13,486 bases of DNA from positions 511,741 through 525,226 of the forward strand of contig MU646432.1 in assembly GCA_026770585.1 (NCBI GenBank), written 5' to 3'. The DNA comes from Baffinella frigidus. Lineage: Eukaryota; Cryptophyceae; Cryptomonadales; Baffinellaceae. Both the position numbers and the translations under genes were made by a program. Below, piece after piece: positions 1 to 5,770 of the stretch (position 1 is the first letter of the stretch; every line of letters starts with the position of its first letter). The notes beneath the pieces were generated by a model. It was not told the origin of the DNA. It worked only from the letters and a program-made list of their open reading frames with translations, and made no database searches.

Positions 1-238
1 TTCTTCGAGCTCCCAACATAGGCGGACACCGGAACTGGTTCTGTAGAAAGGCCATGCTTCCTTTCGGATCAGAAAAGCCTGCTTTAGGTCCTTTAGGTTC
101 TTCGAGCTCCCAACATAGGCGGACACCGGAACTTGTTCTGAAGAAAAGCCGTGCTTTTTTTCGGATCACATCCAGGCCCCCCCGGTGCAAAGGACCGTGG
201 CAGAAACCGGCTAAAGGGTATCCTCATCGGGCGTTTGA
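1..238 (-). repeat. Interspersed repeat A, truncated copy plus fuller copy in tandem
   Basis: Two minus-orientation copies of a recurrent element stand head to tail. The first (1 to about 69) starts with TTCTTCGAGCTCCCAACATA and is truncated. The second restarts with the same bases at 98 and runs through GGATCACATCC to a segment (about 190-238) whose reverse complement includes GATGAGGATACCCTTTAGC, also seen at 2364-2400. The unit's outer edge is the paired CTTTAGG words at 82-97. Plus-orientation copies lie at 441-567, 2364-2517 and, diverged, 3512-3590; another minus copy is at 5653-5770. The small ORFs reading through these copies share peptides such as SSSSQHRRTPELVL only because the DNA is repeated, so I do not call them genes. 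No transposase is present, and the element's class is not recognised. Confidence 0.8.
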
Positions 239-297
239 GTTAGGCTAAAGAGGCACAGGCTCGCACACACACTCAGAACAAAGCAAGTCGGCTAGAT

Positions 298-338
298 CAC
301 ATTTGTGAACCAACTTTCAATTCTGTTTCACAAATGTG
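298..338. repeat. Perfect 12-bp inverted repeat (hairpin)
   Basis: CACATTTGTGAA at 298-309 is the exact reverse complement of TTCACAAATGTG at 327-338, with a 17-base loop. It lies between a minus and a plus copy of repeat A and may be the central part of a larger foldback structure. Confidence 0.7.
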
Positions 339-362
339 CTCTCAGATTTTCGCATTAAGGGG

Positions 363-421
363 AGCCAGATTATGTCCCTCTAGAGGCAAAAGCCCTGCTT
401 CTCCACTCTCAAAATCTGGCT
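363..421. repeat. Second inverted repeat between the A copies
   Basis: AGCCAGATT at 363-371 pairs exactly with AATCTGGCT at 413-421. The palindrome CCTCTAGAGG-like core at about 378-387 lies within the loop. Together with the hairpin at 298-338 it fills the space between inverted A copies. Confidence 0.6.
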
Positions 422-440
422 ACTAAAACCTCTAGGTGAA

Positions 441-567
441 AGGTTTCTGCCGCGATCCTCTGTACAGGGGGGCTTGATGAGATCCGAAAAGAAGCATGGC
501 CTCTTTACAGAACAAGTTCCGGTGTCCGCCTATGTTGGGAGCTCGAAGAACCTAAAAGACCTAAAGG
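441..567 (+). repeat. Interspersed repeat A, plus-orientation copy
   Basis: It runs from about AGGTTTCTGCCGCGATCC through GATCCGAAAAGAAGCATGGC and GTGTCCGCCTATGTTGGGAG to the terminal ACCTAAAAGACCTAAAGG. It is the reverse complement of the 84-206 copy, so 84-567 forms an inverted pair with arms of about 120 bp. The 2364-2517 copy has the same order of words with scattered substitutions. Confidence 0.8.
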
Positions 568-569
568 AT

Positions 570-689
570 GCTGACTTCCGTACATTGGGGGTCCTTTAGG
601 GGAACTTCTACATTTGTTTGGTTTGACATCTGAGGTATCCGTGGTTGGAGCTCCTATGATCCTAACGATGGGATACCATATGGGCCTTC
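570..689. repeat. Interspersed repeat B, copy 1
   Basis: The stretch starting GCTGACTTCCGTACATTGGG and ending near GGATACCATATGGGCCTTC recurs at 2200-2307 in the same orientation. The core TTTGACATCTGAGGTATCCG is identical in both. Indels (for example 12 bp near the end) separate the copies. It directly abuts repeat A here, whereas at 2200 it precedes A by about 57 bases. No protein function is recognised; the shared antisense peptide GAPTTDTSDVKPN follows from the DNA identity. Confidence 0.75.
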
Positions 690-691
690 TG

Positions 692-805
692 AACCCTGAA
701 CCAACAACCCTCAGCCCTCGACCCTCAAACCTCAACCAACAACCCACAATCCTCAACCATGTACCCAAAACCCTGTACCCTACCCCAAACCCTCAACCCC
801 AGACC
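692..805. repeat. Degenerate C-rich heptamer tract
   Basis: Irregular repeats of CCCTCAA, ACCCTCA and AACCCT, resembling a decayed C-strand telomeric repeat. There is no coding signal. It faces G-rich tracts of similar words starting at about 935. Confidence 0.55.
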
Positions 806-854
806 TGGGAATGGCCCATCACAACCCGCTCCTCCAGCCCAGACTCGACGTCCC

Positions 855-899
855 TGGTTTTGGTTTTTGTTTTTGTTTTTGTTTTTGTTTTGGTTCTGG
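855..899. repeat. (GTTTTT)n microsatellite
   Basis: Four to five consecutive GTTTTT units with degenerate edges (GGTTTTGG). Simple-sequence DNA. Confidence 0.85.
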
Positions 900-934
900 T
901 TTACGATTACCGGTTGAGTTCAAGATTCAAGCTT

Positions 935-1060
935 GATGGTTTCTAGTTTATGGTTTAAGGTTTCTGGTTTCTGGTTTATGGTTCATGGTTTATGGTTTTT
1001 GGTTTATGGTTTATGGTTTATGGTTTATGGTTTATGGTTTATGGTTTATGGTTTATGGTT
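935..1060. repeat. (TTTATGG)n tandem array
   Basis: A heptamer array TTTATGG, nearly perfect over 1001-1058 and degenerate before that. It differs from the plant/algal telomere unit TTTAGGG at one base. The array stops directly at the 3' edge of the WD40 exon on the minus strand. Confidence 0.85.
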
Positions 1061-1068
1061 GAGGTTGA

Positions 1069-1182
1069 CCAGAGGCGCACGGTCTTGTCGAGGGAGCACG
1101 AGATCATCTTGCCGGAGGAGATGTCGACGTTGCGGATGATGGCTTGGTGCCCCTTCAGGATGCGTTCGCACGTCCAGTTCAC
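1069..1182 (-). CDS. Orphan exon encoding one WD40 repeat (partial gene)
   Basis: The minus strand encodes 38 residues with the layout of one WD40 propeller blade: NWTCERILKGH at the start, then NVDISSGKMISCS, then the blade end DKTVRLW. The GH dipeptide, the DKT turn and the final LW (in place of WD) sit at the expected spacing of about 26 residues. Third positions are G or C in about 36 of 38 codons, unlike the repeats around it. It has no start codon. A stop would lie immediately upstream in frame, but AG (1183-1184) directly precedes the GTG, as at a 3' splice site. Downstream, the frame reaches a stop inside the TTTATGG array; a weak donor (GTCAAC) overlaps the last codon. I infer an internal exon of a minus-strand WD40-protein gene whose other exons lie mostly outside the window; a decayed exon copy is the alternative. 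Confidence 0.65.
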
Positions 1183-1235
1183 CTAACACACTCCTCGATG
1201 TCAGCTCTCTCTCTCTCACGCTCGATCTCCCTCAC

Positions 1236-1445
1236 TCTCTCTCGATTGTTGAGGGTTGAGGGATGAGGGTCGAGGGTTGAGGGTTTAGGGTTGAGGGTTG
1301 AGGGTTTGGAGTTTGGGGTTTAGGGTTTAGGGGCTTGGGTTCAGGTTTCAGGGTTCAGGGTTTAAGGATCAGTGCTCAGGGTTTAGAGTTCAGGCTTTAG
1401 GCTTTAGGCTTCAGGGTTTAGGGTCTAGGATTGATGGTTTGGAGT
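1236..1445. repeat. Degenerate TTGAGGG/TTTAGGG tract
   Basis: Runs of GGGTTGAGGG grade into GGGTTTAGGG and TTCAGGG variants. This is interstitial telomere-like DNA, G-rich on the plus strand. A short CT-rich stretch (about 1204-1245) precedes it. Confidence 0.75.
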
Positions 1446-1735
1446 TTCGGATTGATTGTTTATTGTTTTTTGAACAATAAGGGGTCGAGGAGTAACGTCC
1501 GCTGGAAGGACGGGCCCGCCTCACGAAAAAAACATTTTTCACACATTAAAAAAAGACTTGAAATCGTGAGGATCTTCAGGATGTTAAGTCTTTTCTTTGG
1601 AAATCCTCCTGACATTTTTGAAAATTGGCCTAAGTGAAATCCTGAGGATCTCCGGAAATCTTTAAAAAATGAGGTGACCGTTTTTCAGACCAGCCCACTA
1701 AAAAAAACGGCTTTCAGGTTTTATGATTCTATTGT
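1446..1735. other. A/T-rich spacer with a short duplicated word; no gene seen
   Basis: An A/T-rich stretch with several A runs, between two telomere-like tracts. A near-duplicate of about 20 bp, GAAATCGTGAGGATCTTCAG at 1560 and GAAATCCTGAGGATCTCCGG at 1636, is the only structure noted. A 68-codon open frame at 1431-1637 starts inside the repeat and resembles no family I know. Confidence 0.5.
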
Positions 1736-1915
1736 CAATGGTTTAGGGTTTAGGGTTTAGAGTTTAGGGTTTAGGGTTGAGGGTTTAGGGTTTAGGGCTT
1801 CGGGTTTAGGGTTTAGGGTTGAGGGTTCATGATTCAGGGCTTCGGGTTTAGGGTTGGGGGTTTCGGGTTTAGAGTTTAGGGTTTAGATTTCGGGTTGAGA
1901 GTTTCTGGTTTAAGC
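1736..1915. repeat. Interstitial TTTAGGG-type tract
   Basis: Several perfect TTTAGGG units in a row near 1740-1765, then variants TTGAGGG, TTCGGG and TTTAGAG. It has the sequence of the Arabidopsis-type telomere repeat used by plants and many algae, but is degenerate and internal. Strand polarity is the same as at 1236-1445 and opposite to the C-rich tract at 692-805. Confidence 0.75.
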
Positions 1916-2007
1916 ATTAGCAATCCCTGGCCACTTGTGGTGAAGAGTAGTCCGTATTAAATGGACCACTTTCAACTCCAGTGCAAAAGGGCAACTGAAA
2001 TTTCTTG

Positions 2008-2088
2008 ATGGCGGCCGAGTTTTACTCAGGTAGAACTGCCACACGAGAATGCGAAGAGGGACCTATTGAAAACCGAGATGTAGACTTT
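2008..2088 (+). CDS. Possible first exon of an unknown gene (weak)
   Basis: An ATG in a favourable context (TTGATGGCGG) opens 27 codons, starting MAAEFYSGRTATREC and ending ENRDVDF, which run into a textbook donor GTGAGT at 2089-2094. Read through instead, the frame ends after 43 codons. Against it, third positions are not GC-rich (about 9 of 27), unlike every convincing coding stretch here. The segment GPIENR faintly recalls the N-terminal GPI-x-NR of choline-transporter-like proteins, which I do not consider evidence. No matching downstream exon was found. Confidence 0.2.
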
Positions 2089-2199
2089 GTGAGTACCTTT
2101 TATTGCCTTTGGAGCCATTCCACCCCTTGTTGACATCTGCGTGCATTGGTACAGCCTGGGGACAACCCTTACACATCCACCTCTCTCGCTCTCTTGCTC

Positions 2200-2307
2200 G
2201 CTGACTTCCGTACATTGGGGGAACCCTCTGCATGCGTTTGGTTTGACATCTGAGGTATCCGTGGTTGGAGCTCCTGCGAGTTGAATCATGGGATACCATG
2301 GGCCTTC
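2200..2307. repeat. Interspersed repeat B, copy 2
   Basis: Second copy of the stretch at 570-689, same orientation, from GCTGACTTCCGTACATTGGG to ATGGGATACCATGGGCCTTC. Identity is high in the central part and broken by indels elsewhere. It precedes repeat A (2364-2517), the reverse of the order at 441-689. Confidence 0.75.
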
Positions 2308-2363
2308 AGCCGACTTGTTTTATCCTGGTGTGTTTGCGTTCAGGTTCCGTTGTGGAACACTGT

Positions 2364-2517
2364 CAAACACCCGATGAGGATACCCTTTAGCTGGTTCTGC
2401 CGCGATCCTCTGTACAGGGGGGTCTGATGTGATCCAAAAGGAAGCATGGCCTTTCTGCAGAACCAGTTCCGGTGTCCGCCTATGTTGGGAGCTCGAAGAA
2501 CCTCAAGGACCTAAAGG
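2364..2517 (+). repeat. Interspersed repeat A, longest copy
   Basis: About 155 bp, from CAAACACCCGATGAGGATAC through CCGCGATCCTCTGTACAGGG and GTGTCCGCCTATGTTGGGAG to ACCTCAAGGACCTAAAGG. Both the left extension (shared with about 206-238 in reverse) and the right end (shared with 567) are present, so this copy best defines the unit. A 61-codon open frame through it is repeat DNA. Confidence 0.8.
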
Positions 2518-2881
2518 GCCAGACACGAGGTTGGAACACCCTATCCTGGTACAAATCTTTACAACCTCACATGTGATTAGGCGCCTCTTGCATACTCGAG
2601 TTGCAGGGATCTGATATCTGAATTTCTTAGAACTGGTCAGGTTCTGATTTCTGATTTTTTGAGGAGAGCGCTCGAGTTCTAACCCCAAACCTAAACCCTC
2701 AAGGACCCAATCCCGCAGCCCCTGAACCCCCAAATCCCGACAACAAAGCCGGGGAGCATTCTGGAAAATCGATTTTGACCCGTCTCAGCCTCGGTGCTGA
2801 CATTTTAAAACGATTTGTCAACGGGTGTATAGAGGGGATTCCCCGACCTCGGCCCACTCTCCCATCCGCCGCGAGGCAACG
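2518..2881. other. Spacer upstream of the phosphatase-like gene
   Basis: Unique-looking sequence with a degenerate C-rich heptamer tract at about 2678-2745 (CCTAAACCCTCAAGG, CCCCTGAACCCCC). No exon with the local GC-rich third-position signature is seen and no core promoter motif is recognised. The last 40 bases (CCCCGACCTCGGCCC onward) are the likely 5' UTR of the following gene. Confidence 0.5.
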
Positions 2882-3397
2882 ATGGCGGACGATGCGCTCT
2901 CGCTGCTCTTCGTCTGCACGCACAACTCGGCGCGCTCAGTCGCCGCCGAGGCGGTGGCTCGAAAGTGGGGAGAGGAGCGCGGACGGCGGGTCCGCTGCTA
3001 CTTTGCGGGGACAGGCGGGTCGGGAGAGATCAAGGAGGCGGTGCGCCGAGCGTTGGAGCGCGCGGGGTACTCGCTGGAGGGGTTGCGCGGGAAGTCATTG
3101 GAGGCGCTCATGTCGTCGGGGGAGGTTGAGGGGCAGATTACCCACGTGGTTTCCATGTGCTGCGAGGCACAGGGGGACATCAACGATCCCGTGATGAGCA
3201 ACATGCTGCTCTCGTGGTGCGGGCGTGTGAAACAAATCAACTACGAGGTTGCCGCGCCGACCACGCTCTGCCGGCAGAAAGGGCTCTGCGGCGACGAACC
3301 GGAAGCAAACGTGCATTACGACAGGTTGTCCTCCTCTCCCCGTTGCTTGCCTCGACGCCCACCACCACCTCCTAGCCCCACCCAGGAACCCTCCTAG
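2882..3397 (+). CDS. Low-molecular-weight phosphotyrosine phosphatase / arsenate reductase-like protein
   Basis: From the ATG at 2882 (context GCAACGATGG) this frame encodes 171 residues. Residues 7-19 are SLLFVCTHNSARS: a hydrophobic strand followed by the CX5R(S) phosphate-binding loop of the LMW-PTP / thioredoxin-type arsenate reductase fold (C12, R18). The HNSARS spelling is closer to arsenate reductases than to classical LMW-PTPs. Residues 40-45 (YFAGTG) match the family's 'SAGT' strand and 87-94 (THVVSMCC) its 'VVTMxC' strand, where ArsC has a redox cysteine. Around 119-126 (INYEVAAP) the usual W-x-x-x-DP with the catalytic Asp is not obvious, so the general acid and a second redox Cys may be missing or altered. 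After about residue 148 (DR) the code turns proline-rich with weaker third-position GC; a possible donor CAG|GTTGTC at 3324/3325 means the true C-terminus may lie in another exon. The earlier in-frame ATG at 2825 is less likely. Phosphatase versus arsenate reductase activity cannot be settled here. Confidence 0.7.
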   Translation: MADDALSLLFVCTHNSARSVAAEAVARKWGEERGRRVRCYFAGTGGSGEIKEAVRRALERAGYSLEGLRGKSLEALMSSGEVEGQITHVVSMCCEAQGDINDPVMSNMLLSWCGRVKQINYEVAAPTTLCRQKGLCGDEPEANVHYDRLSSSPRCLPRRPPPPPSPTQEPS

Positions 3398-3511
3398 TCG
3401 CCCTGCTCCGCCACTCCGGTCGCTCGTCTGCACGTAGCCCCTTGTGTGGACAGGGAATCTCGGACTCCGGCGGCTCATCGCCGCCCCACCTCGCCACAGC
3501 AAGCCACCCGC

Positions 3512-3590
3512 TTTTTCTGCAGATCTTTTCTACGGAAAGGCATGGTGTTCGCGTATGTTGGGAGAAATTTAAACCTAAAGGACCTAAAGG
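3512..3590 (+). repeat. Interspersed repeat A, diverged copy
   Basis: TTCTGCAGATC, then GCGTATGTTGGGAGAAATTT and ACCTAAAGGACCTAAAGG match the right half of repeat A in order, with clear divergence and a missing left half. It lies just downstream of the phosphatase-like gene. Small open frames across it are not supported as genes. Confidence 0.6.
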
Positions 3591-3729
3591 TATCTCCCCG
3601 CGCATACTCCAACCCCCCCCACCAGCCACCCGAAGTGAACCAGATCGGATTGAACCAGATCATTTTTGTTACAGCCTTGGTCGCTCCTGCCTCCCCGGCA
3701 CGACGCTCTCTCTCGGAGCAAGCCTTATT

Positions 3730-3980
3730 CGTTCCCGAGAAGCCTTAGGTGCGAGTCGGACGATTTTGTGGGCGAGGGCCCCTCGACGCGTCAACTTCTG
3801 CGACTCACTCGACGACGCAAGCCTTACAGGGGTACCTCGCTCATAAGAGACCGACACCCCCTAGGAACCTACAGTAGGCATATGCCTAGGGTCCTATGGT
3901 GGTCCTAAGGGTGGGGGCGGTTTCTTATGAGCGAGGTACCCCTGTACCCGTTTCCGAGAAGCATTAGCTGCGAGTCGGGA
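3730..3980. repeat. Imperfect ~31-bp direct repeat bracketing the foldback element
   Basis: CGTTCCCGAGAAGCCTTAGG (3730 onward) and CGTTTCCGAGAAGCATTAGC (3949 onward) both continue into TGCGAGTCGG, with only a few mismatches over about 31 bp. They lie on either side of the inverted-repeat element at 3825-3946, the second one starting directly after it. This suggests a local duplication into which the element inserted. Confidence 0.55.
3825..3946. mobile_element. Short foldback element with perfect terminal inverted repeats (MITE-like)
   Basis: Twenty-four bases at 3825-3848 (TACAGGGGTACCTCGCTCAT and on) are the exact reverse complement of 3923-3946 (ending GAGCGAGGTACCCCTGTA). Pairing continues imperfectly inwards, and the middle holds the palindrome TAGGCATATGCCTA at 3875-3888, so the 122 bp could fold almost completely. 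If the outermost TA on each side is a target duplication, the element proper is CAGGGG...CCCCTG, as expected of TA-target (Tc1/mariner-type) miniature elements. It has no coding capacity and would depend on a transposase elsewhere. Class assignment is inference. Confidence 0.75.
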
Positions 3981-4164
3981 CCCCACGGCACGAAGACCCT
4001 GTTCACCTGTCAAAGACCAAGCCCCCCCGCGGGCAACTTGTTAGGGCGACCACTCGTACACTGGACGCTCGCTGAACCCCTCACCCCGTGGCACCAGACC
4101 CTGCGGGCAAGTTGGCTGGCGGCACACAAGGCAGATACAATACATCTTCCCGAGTGTCAGCAAA

Positions 4165-4166
<2 letters not shown>

Positions 4167-4211
<45 letters not shown>

Positions 4212-4230
4212 CGCGCGCGCGCGCGCGCGC
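4167..4230. repeat. Compound microsatellite (TC)15-(CG)17
   Basis: About 30 bases of pure TC pass directly into about 34 bases of pure alternating CG. Long CG alternation favours left-handed Z-DNA and the TC run can form a triplex. Predicted Ser-Leu and Arg-Ala peptides through it are artefacts. Confidence 0.95.
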
Positions 4231-4249
4231 AAAGACCAAGAGGGGGGGG

Positions 4250-4715
4250 CGCATCAGGGTAAAGGTCTTGAGACTTCCTGCCGATTGCGTGCGAGTATTG
4301 AGGGGTGGAAGGTTGGTGTTGAGGGTCCAAACTTGAGGGGTGGGCACCGCTTCAAGACTGGCGGGGTTGGTTGGTATATCACTTAGTGGGCCACGAATGT
4401 TTCATGACACCCGGATTATGGGGAACACGTGATGAAATTTGTGCCAGAAAAGGCCTTCAAGTCAACTTCCACGGGTAAGTCAAACAAAAGTTAACTTTTT
4501 GTTGACTTTTAAAAAGAAAGTTTTGCAATCCACCAAAAAGGCCGATCGCATCAAACAAATGCTCCAAGGCAAAACAAGTCTCTCTAGAAGCAACGGTCGC
4601 TTTGGTACAAGCAAGGCCTCTACTATGAGGCACCCGAGGCTGCAAATACAATACCCTTTCGCAACACCCCGCCCGCACCCCCTCGACCCGCAGATTGGGA
4701 GGCGCACTTTTGGCT
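4250..4715. other. Unassigned spacer with a near-palindrome
   Basis: No recognised gene. The near-perfect 28-bp palindrome 4479-4506 (GTCAAACAAAAGTT paired with AACTTTTTGTTGAC, 12 of 14 positions) is the clearest structure. An open frame at 4439-4744 ends in the TC microsatellite and matches nothing known. Confidence 0.5.
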
Positions 4716-5013
4716 TTACTCTTTCTCTCTCTCTCTCTCTCTGACACACATACCAAAAAAAAACGTTCTCTCTCTCTCTCTCTCTCTCTCTTGCAATCTC
4801 TCTGTCTGTCTCCCGCTCTCTTTCTCTCTCTGTCTTGCTCTGTCTTTCACCCTCTCTCGCTCTCGCTCGCTCTCGCTCGCTCTCTCTCTCTTGCCCTCTC
4901 TTGCCCCCCTCCCTCCCTCCCTCCCTCCCTCCATTTCTGTCTCCCTCCCTCCCTCCCTCCCTCCCCCTGCAACCCCCCCTGCCCCCTCCCCCCTCTCTCT
5001 CGCTCTCTCCCCC
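4716..5013. repeat. Long polypyrimidine tract
   Basis: About 300 bp almost wholly C and T on the plus strand: (TC)n, then (CCCT)n from about 4911 with short interruptions (ACACACATACCAAAAAAAAA at about 4744-4763). Read on the minus strand it is a purine tract lying just downstream of the exon candidate 5020-5091, so it could be intronic. Overlapping Ser/Leu- or Glu/Arg-rich frames are low-complexity artefacts. Confidence 0.9.
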
Positions 5014-5019
5014 CCTTAC

Positions 5020-5091
5020 CTCATCGAAGACGAAGCAGAAGAAAGCGCTGGTCCCAGAAGCGCACGCGTGCCCTTCCTCGCAGACCCACAC
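5020..5091 (-). CDS. Candidate 24-codon internal exon of an unknown minus-strand gene
   Basis: On the minus strand, ...GAACAG|GTG TGG opens 24 codons beginning VWVCEEGHACASG and ending CFVFDE, directly followed by a strong donor, GAG|GTAAGG. Third positions are G or C in about 20 of 24 codons, as in the convincing genes here, and the flanks are a purine tract and an A/T-rich stretch. Acceptor AG, coding bias and donor agree, so an exon of 72 bp is plausible. No family is recognised; the Cys/His content (C4, H8, C10, C19) could fit metal binding but proves nothing. It lies on the same strand as the WD40 exon 3.8 kb further along, but a link is speculative because the phosphatase-like gene lies between them on the other strand. 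Confidence 0.4.
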
Positions 5092-5452
5092 CTGTTCCAG
5101 TGGCGATCGATACTATTATTAATCAAGAATCGATTGATTGAAGTGATGATGAAAGTAATAAGTTGCAGCATCACACTGCCAGGGCGGAGTTTTTGTATAA
5201 GACAACTCAAGGCGAAAATCGAAGATTGAAGTACACCGATGGTGTACCTCGTTTCTAAAGTTGACAGATTTGTGGGGGAGTTGACTTGAACAAAATTTCC
5301 GCATTAGCACGAAAACGGTGAACTGTTGCTCAAGTAGGTATTTTTGTAGAGTCTACTGGCGCATTAAAAGGGTTCAGGGGTGAGGGTGTGTGCACCCGGG
5401 GACATCAATTAGGCACCCCGCGGCCCTGGCGAGAGCCCTCGTCAGCGCCTGC
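5092..5452. other. A/T-rich spacer
   Basis: No coding signal. A small hairpin GTACACC-GAT-GGTGTAC lies at 5231-5247. The A/T-rich stretch at 5108-5160 would be upstream intron for the minus-strand exon candidate. Confidence 0.45.
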
Positions 5453-5531
5453 TGAGAGAGAGAGAGAGTGTGTGAAAGAGAGGGAGGGAGGGAGGGAGAG
5501 GGAGAGGGAGAGAGAGAGACAAAGAGAGAGA
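5453..5531. repeat. Polypurine (GA/GGGA)n tract
   Basis: Almost pure purine on the plus strand: (GA)n, then (GGGA)n and (GGGAGA)n. It is complementary in kind to the pyrimidine tract at 4716-5013 on the same strand. Confidence 0.9.
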
Positions 5532-5652
5532 GCAAAGCTCGTGCCGAACACCTCCGCAGCGCCAGGGGATACAACCGTCGATGCATCGAGGGGCAAACAT
5601 TCAATGCATCAGCCCGCTCTCCAGAGACTCTTCACCGCCGTCAGGTCATTCA

Positions 5653-5770
5653 GGTTCTTTAAACTCCCACCATAGGCGGACACCTCGCCCTTCGGTGGAA
5701 AGGACCCGCAGGATGGCCCTGCTTTGTCTCAAGCATCAAGCCCTCCGATGCAGAGGATCGCGGCGCCGCA
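5653..5770 (-). repeat. Interspersed repeat A, diverged minus copy
   Basis: GGTTCTTTAAACTCCCACCA, then TAGGCGGACACC and, at the far end, GCAGAGGATCGCGGCG match repeat A in reverse orientation and in the right order. The central part (about 5690-5735) is diverged. Confidence 0.65.

Noticed and set aside
1431-1637. 68-codon plus-strand frame
   Set aside because: Starts in a telomere-like tract, codes through A/T-rich DNA without coding bias, and resembles no family.
54-2614. Small open frames with recurring SSSSQHRRTPELVL or RTSSGVRLCWELEEP peptides
   Set aside because: The peptides recur because repeat A recurs in both orientations; no start or splice support.
2825-2881. N-terminal extension of the phosphatase-like protein from the ATG at 2825
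   Set aside because: The extra 19 residues lack coding bias; the family starts just before the hydrophobic strand and CX5R loop, matching the ATG at 2882.
3442-3908. Overlapping open frames downstream of the phosphatase-like gene
   Set aside because: They run through the diverged A repeat and the foldback element; peptide similarities trace to repeated DNA.
4041-5141. Ser/Leu-rich, Arg/Ala-rich and Glu/Arg-rich open frames
   Set aside because: Translations of TC, CG and GA microsatellites; no domain or coding bias.
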